DNA from: Portulaca oleracea
Taxonomy: Eukaryota; Streptophyta; Magnoliopsida; Caryophyllales; Portulacaceae
Length of the DNA: 64,000 bases
Assembly: GCA_029582165.1 (NCBI GenBank)
Contig: CM055868.1
Span: 13,436,001-13,500,000 of the forward strand
Reading direction: 5' to 3'
The position numbers and the translations under genes are program-made. Of this stretch, positions 1 to 11,254 are shown one piece after another (within the stretch, counting starts at the first letter, position 1; the number at the start of each line of letters is the position of its first letter). The notes below the pieces were generated by a model that had not been told where the DNA came from, did no database searches, and was given only the letters and a program-made list of their open reading frames with translations.

Positions 1-375
1 CATAAAAGCAATTTGGACATTTTAATGATTTTTTGTGTGAAAGTTACATTTTGAACTAAACACTGTAAAAACTTACCTACATACTTTCTCAAAAATTTAG
101 AATTTAAACCAAATAGTAAAAATTATATTTTTCCCCAAATTTTTTTTCCTAGGGTAAAACTTCCCAAGGTTATTGTACATACTAGCTCTTATGCTGTAAA
201 TGGCCTCAAAAAGTTACGGGCTAAACTTTTCTGCAAAAATGTTGAGCCGCGCATGACCCATAACAATAAGACGTTGTCAATTTTCTTATTTGAATTTAGA
301 TTATTTTGAAAATTCTTAACTGTAAAATATAATATCCAGTTGTCAACTCTTAATTATTATTATAATTATTATTAT

Positions 376-408
<33 letters not shown>

Positions 409-573
409 GTAGGTAGCTTAATATTGAATTATCTTTCAGAATGTTCCAATCAATTCTTAATAGAGTTTACATGCATTTTCTTAGTTAATATAATATACAC
501 AAAACTCAACGACGGAGGATCAGAGCATGTTCCAAAATCTAAATATAAATTGTCTTAATCCATATTGTAGCGG
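1..573 (+). repeat. Diverged direct repeat, copy 1
   Basis: This segment recurs in diverged form at about 2775-3402. Shared landmarks appear in the same order: a stretch with CTCAAAAAGTTA, then GCATGACYCATAACAATAAG, then GTTGTCAACTCT, an AAT/AAC microsatellite, and GACGGAGGATCAGAGCAT near the end. The AAT run (about 356-411) yields a spurious poly-Asn ORF. The copy probably extends left of the window. No coding potential or element termini are visible, so the class is unknown. Confidence 0.75.
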
Positions 574-638
574 GTAATGCCAGGTAAATGCGAGCTTACA
601 CTAACATTACTCAAACAAATTTTTCAACACATTATCTC

Positions 639-682
<44 letters not shown>

Positions 683-869
683 GAATCGATCACATAAGCA
701 TGGACCTTATATGAGCATGTGAGCATCAAAGCATTTCTGGCGGACATCAAGTATTATTTTCATGGACATCAAATATGAATGTTGGACATCAAGTTGGATA
801 TTTGATGTCCGCCAGAAATGTTTTGATACTCACATGCTCATATAAGGTCCATGCTCATATGATTTTTAT

Positions 870-931
<62 letters not shown>

Positions 932-2774
932 TTAAACCACATAAAGGAAGTCCATAACAAAATGGTAAAATTCGAGATGTTTTGTTGCTCCTAAACTACT
1001 TTTAAATCTAAGTAATTAATATTAATTTAAAAAATATTTTAATGAAAAATATTTTACTTTCATCTATATTTGAATCTTGGTGGGGAACATGGAAATAACA
1101 GTGGTTACTATTCCTTTGTCTTACCATTGTTACATACAAAATAATATTTCATTTATAATTTTTAAAGTGGTATTATTATTAATTTAATATATGTACTATA
1201 CGAGAATTAATAATATATAAATAAATAAATAAATTTTATTACATTTATCTGTAGCAAATATAGTTTCCAACCTATTTCTACTTATATATAATATAAACTT
1301 GTTTAATTTTTTTTTTCTATAATTAATAATCACAATAAAGGAAATTGCAAGCTATCTATATATATTTTTAAGTTAGTATATTTTATGAATCATATAATTC
1401 AAATTAGTATTATTATATATTTGGAGTACAAAAATTTATGAATAATGATAATACAACTTTTTCCACTATTATTAATTACTGAATAAATATAGATATAATT
1501 CATAAATTTTAGTCCTACAAAATTTTCATATTAAGTAATAAAAACTAATTTTAGATCATGTTGATTATAAAAAGCTAGTTATCAATTAAAAAATAATACT
1601 AGAACTTTGCAAAACTGGCACATTCGTCGCTGTTTTTAATTAAATAAGCAATTAAACTAAAGTTTGGTTCTAAATTGTCCCGGTGCACCCTTTAATCATA
1701 TTAATAAAAGTATGTTAATACTAATTTCATAAGTGTTTGATTACTCATCTAATGAAAATTGAAAATTATTCAATGAAAACAAAAATGTACAAATTCCCAA
1801 CTTGATGGTCCACAATGTTATATATTATGTAATTAAGCTAGAGACAGAGACTAAAAAATTGAATGTGCCAATGTGTTTTGCATTGTTAGTGCTGACTTTT
1901 TATGTGTTACCAATTTGATAAGAGCATCTTTGACAATTCCACGACATTATGCAAAATTAATTGTAACACAAATTAAGGGATGAAAAGAGAAGAAAAGGCA
2001 TCAAAGAAAAGGTCATATGCTTTTTAATTTAATTACTTCTTTTTTCATTGTTGTTTATTTATGTTTAGAGCTCTCCAAAATCAAATGGAGTGGTCTTGTT
2101 ATTTCTAGTGCGATTCTAGTCTCATCAAAGGTCATATGCTTTGCCTTATCTCAACAATAGGTTGTACCCTTATTAATTTTAATTTTAAAGTAGAAAAGAA
2201 TGTTGGGAATAGATCTCAATTGTGTGTCTATATATATATTGATTCATGAACGAATAACAATACATCTTACGGAAAACTTCATAGTCTTTTTCAAAATTTT
2301 ATGGTCTAAATTTTGTTACATTAGAATCCTAGAAAACTCATTTCACAAATTTGTGGACCATGCTAAAAGTCTAGAAGTAGGTTGTTAAATAGGTCATCCA
2401 GTGATCTAGGTTTGGACCGGATAAAATTCAGTTCGAAGTTCAGTTTAATTTTTTTAGTGTTTCTTTCTAGTTTTTCCTAATAGATTTCCGAATTCGGTAA
2501 AATATAAGTTCGAGTGCGTTTAATTACCTTACTTCATGGGTAAATTGGTGAACATTCCCGAGTTGACCATATTTGCTATGTTGGACAACCTTTAAGCAAT
2601 GAGAAAACTTTACGTGGAGCCCTCAACTAACTCATTATATTCAACTCAAGAAAAAAATTTCCTTAGGGACGGGTATGAAAGTTTTTTTAACGGTGGAGGG
2701 TGAAAAATTAGATTATGAGAAAATTACCAGATACGCTTAATAATGTTACAACCCCTATTCAAATTAAAATAAAT
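574..2774. other. AT-rich intergenic DNA
   Basis: Apart from the TA-flanked MITE at 681-880, this stretch is strongly AT-rich with scattered homopolymer and TA runs. I see no ORF with recognisable protein similarity, no RNA gene and no clear element termini. Confidence 0.6.
681..880. mobile_element. Palindromic MITE embedded in a TA microsatellite
   Basis: Left arm (about 690-750) and right arm (about 798-870) are near-perfect inverted repeats: CATGGACCTTATATGAGCAT on the left is mirrored on the right, followed by a mirrored TTTCTGGCGGACATCAA. The loop carries further copies of GGACATCAA. Uninterrupted TA runs flank both sides (about 641-680 and 875-928). This resembles Micron-type MITEs, which are known to sit inside TA repeats, but family membership is inferred. 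The 60-residue Ile/Tyr ORF across the right flank is an artefact of the TA run. Confidence 0.75.
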
Positions 2775-3402
2775 AAATAAGAATAATTTGAACATTTTAA
2801 TAATTTTTCCTGCGAAATTACTATTTACATCGAACACTTTGAACATTTTTCTACATATTTTCTCAGGATGTTAGGATGTAAACTAAACAGTGAAACATAT
2901 ATTTTTTTTAGAAAAAAATTTCCAAGGCTAAACTTCCCCAAGATATTTTTTTCCAGAAAACATTTCCCCAAATTCTACCAAATACACTCTTATACTCTAA
3001 ATAGCCTCAAAAAGTTATAATCTAAAATTCTCTATTAAATGAAAAAACATAAGGGTTGGAATTATGTTTGTCAATTCTAAGAGTGCGACTGAGCCGTGCA
3101 TGACTCATAACAATAAGACATTCTTTATTTTCTAATTTGAATTTAGATTGTTTTGAAAATTTTTAACTTTAAGTACAATATAAGTTGTCAACTCTAATAA
3201 CAACGACCTCGCCAACAACAACAATAACAATAATAATATTAATAAAAAATGGTTAGTTTAACATTGAATTATCCTTCAGAATGTCCAAGTGAATTCAATA
3301 ATAGAGTTTACACTCATTGTCTTAGTTAATATATTAGACACCATGCTCAAGGACGGAGGATCAGAGCATATTCCAAATATACATTTGTCTTAATCCATAC
3401 TT
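2775..3402 (+). repeat. Diverged direct repeat, copy 2
   Basis: Second copy of the segment at 1-573, roughly 2.78 kb away in the same orientation. The best conserved parts are GCATGACTCATAACAATAAG and GACGGAGGATCAGAGCAT. It has small insertions relative to copy 1 and an AAC/AAT-type microsatellite at the matching place. Confidence 0.75.
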
Positions 3403-3739
3403 TTGTCTGACTGACACCTAAATCATAAGCCCAACATGCGTAAGGCACAATCTTCCCCATAAATTCTTTTTGGACCAAAATGCCCCTAAATTACTGTAAA
3501 TTGGAACGGTACTATAAATTACTATTCATTACGACAGTAGAGAGCTTAAAATGAGTTTTTGACTTTTTAGGTATAGTGATAGTGATTCCTAAACAGGTTT
3601 GAACTTACAACTTACACTTGTCATGTACCCATGCTCCAAATAAACCAGCTACTCAATTTATTATTATTTTTTTTTGAGGGAACGAGGTACTCAATATTGA
3701 CAATACGTCAATACATGTATTTTTTGTTCTAGCGTTTGA

Positions 3740-4235
3740 TCATCTCGGTAATGGGAGTCATAATGGTATAGAAATCCTTGGAAAAACTTTTGTACAAGGA
3801 TGCCAAACCATGAAAGCTCTTAACAGCTTCCTGGATAAAGGTTGGTGTATGGCAATTTTGGATTGCTTTGATCTTGTCTTAGTCAACATGAATTCCTTGA
3901 GCAAATATAACATAACTAAGAAAGTAACTTGAGATGTAAAGGAACAACTCTTTTCTAGGTTACCATAGAGTTTTTCCTGGGCTAGGATGGTGAGAACGAC
4001 TCTTAGATGTTCTACATGATCGACTTAAGATTTGTTTTGGATGAGTGTGTCATCAAAGTAACGCACTACACACTACCGATCACGGTTTCAAGACCTGATT
4101 CATGAGCCCCATAAAGGTGTCGGGGGAATGGGATAGCCCAGATGGCAAGATTAGCCACTCATAGAGGCCATCTTTAGTCTTGAATGTTGTTTTCCATTCA
4201 TCTCCTTCACAAATCTCGATAGTTAGTAGCTACAC
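3740..4235 (-). pseudogene. Ty3/gypsy reverse transcriptase remnant
   Basis: Read on the minus strand this stretch gives recognisable gypsy RT blocks: [15 protein letters not shown], then a block ending in [15 protein letters not shown], then the catalytic YFDD (codons near 4047-4058), then HVEHLRVVLTIL and LYGNLEK, and finally GI-VD as in the RT C-terminal region. Several stop codons and frameshifts interrupt it, and I see no LTRs, so it is an isolated decayed fragment. It lies about 260 bp upstream of the U-box kinase start and therefore inside that gene's probable promoter region. Confidence 0.8.
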
Positions 4236-4493
4236 CTGATATTAGTCTTAGGAAAGATTGTACAACCATGAAGGTCATCAAAGAGGTCTTCTTAAGAGAT
4301 TGACTCACACAATATGATGATTTTGTTTTTATGATATAGCTTATGATTTAGGAAGGTTTAGGTAATTTTAATATAGGAAAAAGAATTATGCAATATATTT
4401 TGTGTTTGCAGGGTTACAATTACTGTGTTGCCATTTGTTACATAGATAAAGAAGTTTCTCATTTGAAGAAAAATTGGGTCCTCCATTCATTTA

Positions 4494-7400
4494 ATGGAGA
4501 AAGCTACTAGTGAACATGATGAGGCGCCTCGCCGTGCTCGCACCATTGCAATAGCATTGAACGGAGGATCTAAGAGCAAATTTATCGTAAAATGGGCAAT
4601 TGAAAAGTTTGTCTCTGAAGAAAATGTTGTGTTTAAATTACTACATGTTTATCCCAAGATAAGTGGCGTCCCAACACCAAGTAAGTACATTTCCAATCTT
4701 TAACATTATAGAAGCCTTAGCCACATCAAGCTTTATCTAGGATCACAAAATATAATTGGAAATTAATCTCTATTTCAATATTCAAATTTCAAGTTACATG
4801 TTTAAATAGTAGGCTTGAATTTCGTTAATTTTGTGGTTGTGTCTAGTGGGGAACTTACTCCCTCTTTCACAAGTACGAGATGATGTTGCAACTGCTTACA
4901 AGAAGGAAATAGAATGGCAAACGACTGAGATTATTTTGCCATTCCAAAAGTTGTTCAACTTTAAACAGGTATGCATCTGATAAGTTATTTTCCCTCCGTT
5001 TCATATTAATTGTCATAATTCTGATTTTCACAGTCTTCAATATTACTCTTTGATTGATAATTTCTTGGATAATATGTTATTAACAATTGCAATATTATAC
5101 TTGTATAATAGTATTTTTCGTTACGAATCTAATGTGGGTAACTTTATATAGCAATTCATTGTATATATTGGAAAATTTATAGTCAAAATTTTTGAAGTTT
5201 GACTGCACAATTTCCAAAGACGACAATTAATATAGAACGAAGATAGGGAGTAAGATCGAGTACTCAAGATACTTACCGGTTTCCTTTGTATTCAATGTAG
5301 GTTGAAGCTGAAATTGTCTTAATTGAATCAGATGACATTGCAAATGGAATATCAAACGAGATTGCTAAACATGGAATAAAAGATCTTGTTGTTGGAGCTT
5401 CAAATAATGGCATGTTTGCAAGGTATGACCAAAACCTGAGATACATTGCGATGCTCATTATAGGAGTAAATTACATTTACTCTATCTGAAATTTGTGGTA
5501 ATAATTTTTACATACCCAATATTTGTGAAATAATTTTTACCTTACGTGACATTAAGTGTTCATTTATTTAAACCTCATAAGATACTTTATAATTGGTTTT
5601 TGTTGGAATTTCCAGCGAACATTAAAAAGATAAATATGAATTGATTTTTTACTCTTGATATTAATTCATATGACTTTCAATCAAACATGAATTGACGTTT
5701 TTACGCTTAATATTAATTCATATGACATTTAAACCCAACATTTTCTCCACTTTATTTTTTCGAAAACTCAGTCCCTCTCTATTCTGAAAATGAAAACTCA
5801 ATTATAAAATATCTTATAAAATATCAAGAGTGAAAAATCAATTACCACAAATGTCAGGTAGGGTAAACGTAATTTACTCCTCATTTTAGTAAGTTCCTAT
5901 TTCTTATTAGGAGTTGATAGACAGCTAGACTGCTGAGTGAATGATTTGAGTAAACCAATTGATTACATATTCACTCACAAGTAGATTGGATCAATTCAGA
6001 TATTGACTTCGTACAAGTCCACTATAGGTTTTCTATCATGCTATCGAGAAAATGTTATCATGCATCACTTAGGAAACTTTAAGGTCTGTTTGGTTTGGCT
6101 TAGATCAAATTATCTTTGAACTACAACGATATTATTCTAATTTAGTCTCATGAACAAATTGATAATGAGAAGCATTATGCAGGAGAATCAAGGGACAATT
6201 ACTATCTTCGATTATCTCAGAGTGTGCTCCAAATTTCTGTACAGTATATGTTGTTTCAAAAGGAAAGTTGGAGTGCCTACGCCCACCAAATACAAACACA
6301 AATGAGGCGTTTAGTGAATATGACAGCAGTGCATGTGACTCTACTAATAGCTCTTCAAGATATACAAATAGCACATTCGGTAATCACTTTTACCTTCATT
6401 CTACAATGACAACCTATATATTCATATAAACCAATACATCTTCATCTTATTCTTTTTGTCGAACCATCTCAACTAAAAGCTTAAGCTGATGGTTGAAGCC
6501 CCATGAATGGTTTTATATTCTAACATTTCCCTCAACGCGAATGTCCTTTGGGCTTGAAGCGTGGATGCTGCAAAGGCCCCCTTCACCTTGCGCAAATTAA
6601 TATGGGGGTACTGAGAATCGAACCTAAGACCTCTTGCATAGGTCTGACTCTGATACTATGTAGAACCATCTCAACCAAAAGTTTAAGCTAATGGTTGAAG
6701 TCCTATGAATGATTTTATACTGTAACACTTTTAGTGCTATCATAGAAGGTTGAGTCTTCCTACTGCCGGAATTTTGAGCCAATTATAGGATGAAGTATCG
6801 TTGATTAATTACCTGAAACTCATGCTGAAAGCTTATTAAAAGTTACTCAAATAATTGCCACAATACCCTATCTATTTGGTTATTGATCTTATTTGGTTAA
6901 GGACTAATAAAGAACATCCTAATAGTAGTATTTTTTTTTACAGACCCTGGTTCAGCAGCTTCCGAATCCCCTGTTGGCTCTCCTCCATCAACAAAGGACT
7001 CTGAGACCGACCTTGACGAGAAGAACATATATAAGAAGACAGGGAGGACCCAAACCAATCTTACTAGTTTATCTTTTGCTGATGCAAGGGATGTGGATGA
7101 TGCTTTCAGCTCCAGTAATGGGTCACTTTCAAGTCATGCATCTACTTTCAAAAGTGCAAATTCAGATGGTGATCCCCAAATGCTACATCAATTATCCCTC
7201 GCAAAACCCTCTAATGTTCCCGATCAAGTTTCTATTCCAACTTCTCATTTAGCTTCTTCGACTGAAAGACAGGTTAACTTTTATGTGTTTAGTCCTTCAG
7301 CTTTGTTTTAATCCCATTTCTTCATTCCTGCAACTATAATGTTGATCAGCTTTCGTTTCTACAGACGAACATCAATCTAGAGCTTGAGAAACTAAGGATA

Positions 7401-9825
7401 GAACTTCGGCATATACGAGGAATGTATGCTATTGCACAAAATGAAACTATAGATGCTACTAGGAGGGTAAGTCTTAGAGAATTATGCATTTGGGCGTTCG
7501 TTAATCGAGTAGGTAATCTATCTTACCGAATCCAACTTAACTATAACATTTGTTGTTATTGAGCAGCTTAGCGATCTAAGTAAGTTGCGGCATGAAGAAG
7601 CAATGAAGTTGAAAGAGCTAAGTGAAAAAGAAGAGAGAGCTAAAGAGTTGGCAAAACTAGAGAATGAGAAATTCGAAGCTGCCAAGAGAGAAGCCGAGTA
7701 TGCGAGGGTATGTGTTGAAAGAGAGGCACTTCAAAGAATAGAAGCAGAGCAGAAAGCTGCCCGTGATTCTAAGGAAAAGGAGAAACTTAAGAGCAAGCTT
7801 GGAGAAAATGTCCCTCAATACCAAAAGTTCACATGGGAAGAGATAATATCTGCAACCTGCAACTTCAATCAAGAACTTAAAATTGGGGAAGGATCCTATG
7901 GAGCTGTGTATAAGTGCAAGTTGCATCACACGAATGTTGCTATAAAAGTCTTACACTCAAAGGAGGGTACAAATGACAAGCAATTCCACAAAGAGGTATC
8001 CTTTTTTTCCTATTTTATTTGTTTGTTGGAGTTAAAATTATTTAGCATCAAAAAATTACTTGGAGGTATCCCACATTTTGGGAAAACTATTTTTTGGTAC
8101 GCCAAATTTTAAAAACTCATTTATGGGTACCCAACATTTTTAAGTTTGTAAATTTTTGATAATTTTTCAGCAATAAAACTTGAAGATTTATAGGCGGGAA
8201 GTTTGTAATTTATGGGTACATTATGGATACCCTACATGTTTATAGTACACTTCTTGCCAAACAAATCAGAATCTTCAAGTCTCATGGCCGGAAAAGTACC
8301 AAAAATATTACAATCTTAAAAATGTAGGGTATCGATAAATGAGTTCTTAGGGTACCGAAAAATAGTATTCCCAAAATGTGGGATACCTCATATTAATTTT
8401 TTCATTTACCATGAATATGGATTTTGAAAGGTACAGAGACTACTAGAAATGAGCCCCCAAATTTATTTGTCACAGTGTACAAGTCAAATCTATTTATTTA
8501 GAACTTCCATTACGCTCTCCTATTATCTGTGACCTTTGACACACATGACTAGAACTTTTGAATTGTTGGTTTGGGACAGTTATAATCGGTAAGTGAGTAG
8601 TTAAGTCATTTGACTTATTATTGTTCTATGACAGTTGGAAATATTGAGTAAAATTCGTCATCCACATCTGCTATTACTTCTTGGGGCATGCCCTGAACAC
8701 GGTTGTCTGGTATATGAATACATGGAAAATGGAAGTTTAGAGGATCGATTATTTCGGAAAAACAAAACCCCTCCCATAACATGGTTTGAGAGGTTCCGAA
8801 TAGCATGGGAGGTTGCATCTGCGCTTGCATTTCTTCACAATAACAAGCCAAAATCAATCATCCACCGCGACCTGAAACCGGCTAATATCCTCCTTGATCA
8901 CAACTTTGTAAGTAAGATTGGTGATGCTGGACTATGTACAATGCTCAATTTGCTAGATTCATCCTCTACTATGTCAAACATGACATTATACAAGGATACT
9001 AGTCCTGTTGGGACACTTTGCTACATAGACCCAGAGTATCAGAGGACGGGGTTGATCTCAACAAAATCGGATGTTTATGCTTTGGGAATGGTCATTTTAC
9101 AACTCCTAACTGCAAAACCTGTTGTGGGAATAGCTCATGTTGTTGAAGATGCCATAAAGGAACGTCGGTTGATGGACATATTAGATAAAGATGCCGGGAG
9201 ATGGCCTGTTAGAGAGGCTGTTGAGATGGCTATACTTGGAGTACAGTGTGCTGAGCTTAGGCGTAGGGATCGACCTGATTTGAATAATAAAATTCTACCT
9301 GTTCTTGAAAGAATGAAAGATTTAGCTGACAAGGCTCGTGAAATGGCTAATGCCATTCAAATGGCACCCCCAAACCACTTCATTTGCCCAATACTTGAGG
9401 TATGTTTTCCTTCACATTCCCTCTCTATCTAAGGGAATAAATCATGTCTATAATACAGAATATGAATAAACAAGTATCAGTCTAGTAAAAATAGATGAAC
9501 GATGTCCATGTACATACAATGCCCATGAAAAAAATGAACCTTAGATATCACACATATGACAAACATAGTTAAGAAAGTTTCATCATGAAGATTGAGAGTT
9601 TTGGTGATTGTAACAATTTATTACTTGTGACAGGATGTTATGGAAGACCCATGTGTAGCCTCTGATGGGTACACCTATGATCGGAAAGCCATAGAGCTTT
9701 GGCTAAAAGATAATGACACCTCGCCAACGACAAACTTCCCTCTTGCAAATAAAAACCTCATACCAAACTACAATCTTCGTTACGCAATCCAAGAGTGGAA
9801 GTCAAAAGCGAAACTAACACAATAA
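4494..9825 (+). CDS. U-box domain-containing protein kinase (USP-kinase-U-box, PUB family), 9 exons
   Basis: Proposed exons: 4494-4680, 4847-4968, 5301-5422, 6183-6379, 6944-7272, 7365-7466, 7567-7995, 8635-9399, 9634-9825. All introns are GT-AG and the frames join without a stop, giving 814 residues. Order of domains: USP-like domain (about 16-165), Ser-rich linker, charged coiled coil (about 322-430), protein kinase (about 453-725), U-box (about 741-808). Kinase landmarks are IGEGSYGAV (459-467), Lys480, Glu496, HRDLKPAN (573-580) and DPE (628-630). The DFG position reads DAG (593-595); relatives commonly have DVG. The U-box has CPI, the PCVASDGYTYDR block and the TNFPLA block. Known for the family: cytoplasmic receptor-like kinase (class IX) fused to an E3 ubiquitin ligase. 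Substrate unknown. Three introns hold TE insertions. The exact paralogue cannot be named from sequence alone. Confidence 0.93.
4990..5250. mobile_element. Stowaway-type MITE in intron 2
   Basis: The element starts with TCCCTCCGTTTC and ends with a diverged GATAGGGAG next to TA. Its interior is shared almost throughout with the copy at 25247-25503, for example AACAATTGCAATATTATACT and TTGACTGCACAATTTCC. It lies wholly within intron 2 of the U-box kinase, clear of both splice sites. Confidence 0.85.
6457..6727. mobile_element. TRIM (miniature LTR retrotransposon) in intron 4
   Basis: Two 69-bp direct repeats, 6457-6525 and 6659-6727, both start TG and end TAACA. They share the block AACCATCTCAAC followed by AAAAG and TTAAGCT. 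The 133-bp interior, read on the minus strand next to the right LTR, has TAGTATCAGAGTC (6646-6658), close to the tRNA-iMet primer-binding site TGGTATCAGAGC, so the element is oriented minus. A perfect 5-bp target duplication CTTTT flanks it (6452-6456 and 6728-6732). At 271 bp it is at the small end for TRIMs. No coding capacity. Confidence 0.88.
8049..8403. mobile_element. Mutator-type MITE in intron 7
   Basis: Long terminal inverted repeats: the left end reads AAAAAATTACTTGGAGGTAT, and the right end is its approximate reverse complement. A probable 9-bp target duplication ATTTAGCAT / ATTTACCAT (8040-8048 and 8404-8412) has one mismatch. A second member with the same ends lies at 46594-46942. 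The 9-11 bp duplications of the two copies suggest the Mutator superfamily (inference). It lengthens the 639-bp intron separating the kinase N-lobe exon from the rest of the kinase. Confidence 0.8.
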
Positions 9826-10299
9826 TTAATCATTGGTGTCCAAGTGAAGTGACGAGTCTTCGTTCTTCTACAATTTTGTAGAATGATCTCTGCAACCTAG
9901 TTTTTGTAAGTGTTGATGGGTGTGCTCCGTTTCATTGTCTTCAAACTAACATTTTTCTTTGTATAGTATGGGTTTAAGCCAATTTTCTATTCAATTGGAC
10001 ATCCTAGGTATAATTAACCCGTCTAATAAGCTTTTTTTGTCCTAGCTAGGTTTCTTTTACCCTGTATAATGAAGGTTTCTATCCTTCTCGTTTTTTTTAA
10101 TGCAAAACTGGCAAGCAAAATTTTGTATAGTGTACATGCTTGTAAACATATTGTGTAAAGATGAGTTCTTACATTGTTGAGAATTAGATATTAGTGAGTC
10201 ATTTTCAATTTTATTTCGCATTGGTCTCACAAGTAAAGCATTGAAAATCTTATGCTTTGATCGTTATGGCTTGATTCAAATACTGTGGTTTACTTTACT
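9826..10299 (+). other. 3' flank of the U-box kinase gene
   Basis: AT-rich sequence after the stop codon with T-rich and A-rich stretches that could hold the 3' UTR and poly(A) site. No second gene is visible before the LINE remnant begins. Confidence 0.45.
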
Positions 10300-10527
10300 C
10301 TGTAGATGTTGAGGAGACGATGCTTGGGATGGAATCGTAACAAGGTCTCCTGAAGTCTTGACAAATCTCCACACAATTCTTGAAATCAGAGATTTCAAAC
10401 TGCTCAATAGGATTGACACCTATTCGAACCTCTATAGATAAACCGAATTAAAATCCCCATGACAAGCCAACCATACTCCATTGAATCCGCAATTTCCACC
10501 AACGCAGCCCATAAATCCCTTCTTTTT
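10300..10527 (-). pseudogene. LINE endonuclease fragment, downstream part
   Basis: On the minus strand this reads LWAALVEIADSMEYGWLVMG, matching the part of plant L1-type endonucleases just before the GDFN motif, then after frameshifts DRIGVNPIEQFEISDF. It stops abruptly at 10527, where the LTR element begins. The preceding part of the same domain lies at 16054-16088 and 16304-16582 beyond that element, so the LTR element and a MITE were inserted into one LINE. No intact ORF. Confidence 0.78.
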
Positions 10528-11254
10528 TGTTGGAATATTTCAAAAGTTTAGAGGCATAAAAGTATAAGGCATAAGCATAGGATCGACTGGGAGGTCGAAT
10601 AATAGCTTAACAAAGAAAATGGACTCAACACGGATCGTACTCAGTATGACACGACCCGTGTTGGCATCCAGAAAGTTTAGAAAGTGTGCTCAGGATTAAC
10701 ATGGACCGTGTTGATGCAACACGGGTCGTGTTGGCTTCAACACGGACCGTGTTGAACCAACGCGGGTCGTGTTGAGCACTGACGGGATTGAATTTGTAAT
10801 CCCTTGATTTATGCCTCGTGGTCAAATCTTTTTGAGTATGTTTTGGGATGAGATTTGACTGAGAAATTAGTTTTGATTTCTCATCATTATGAGTCAACCA
10901 AATCCATGGATTATGCTCTATGATTATGGCAAGTTTGACCCTCTTGATGGCTCCAAAGTTCACTATATAAGGTGGATGATTTGCACATTCATCCACACCC
11001 TCAATCATCTTCTTCTTCCTCTGTAGAAAGCATTCAACACACTCCTAAGGTGTTGACTGCAGCAACTCTTTAAGAGTACCTTGAGAAATCTTGTAACCTT
11101 GTTTACAAGCAGGTTATGTTTTACCCTTGAGTCTTTTCACAGTCTAGTGAATAAGTCTTAAGGGAAGTCGGTGTATCCGTCGACTCCTAGCTAGCCAAGT
11201 GATCCCTCATCTTCCATGTGACCGTGTTTCTCCATCTCATTGTTTTTTTCAACA
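10528..11254 (+). repeat. 5' LTR of the LARD-like element
   Basis: Starts TGTTGGAATATTTC and ends TTCAACA. It is nearly identical to the copy at 15323-16053. It holds about six short imperfect palindromes of the CAACACGGACCGTGTTG type between 10625 and 10775, and a TATATAA at 10964-10970. Confidence 0.92.
10964..10970 (+). promoter_or_regulatory. TATA box in the LTR
   Basis: TATATAA about 290 bp before the LTR end, conserved at 15760-15766 in the right LTR. It is the likely core promoter of the element. Confidence 0.55.

Noticed and set aside
340..558. 72-codon ORF with a poly-Asn run
   Set aside because: The run is an AAT microsatellite within a non-coding duplicated segment, and the other copy of that segment does not keep the frame.
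775..957. 60-codon ORF with repeated Ile-Tyr
   Set aside because: Produced by the TA microsatellite beside the MITE.
6132..6409. Small ORFs in other frames over exon 4 of the kinase gene
   Set aside because: Shadows of the USP-domain exon.
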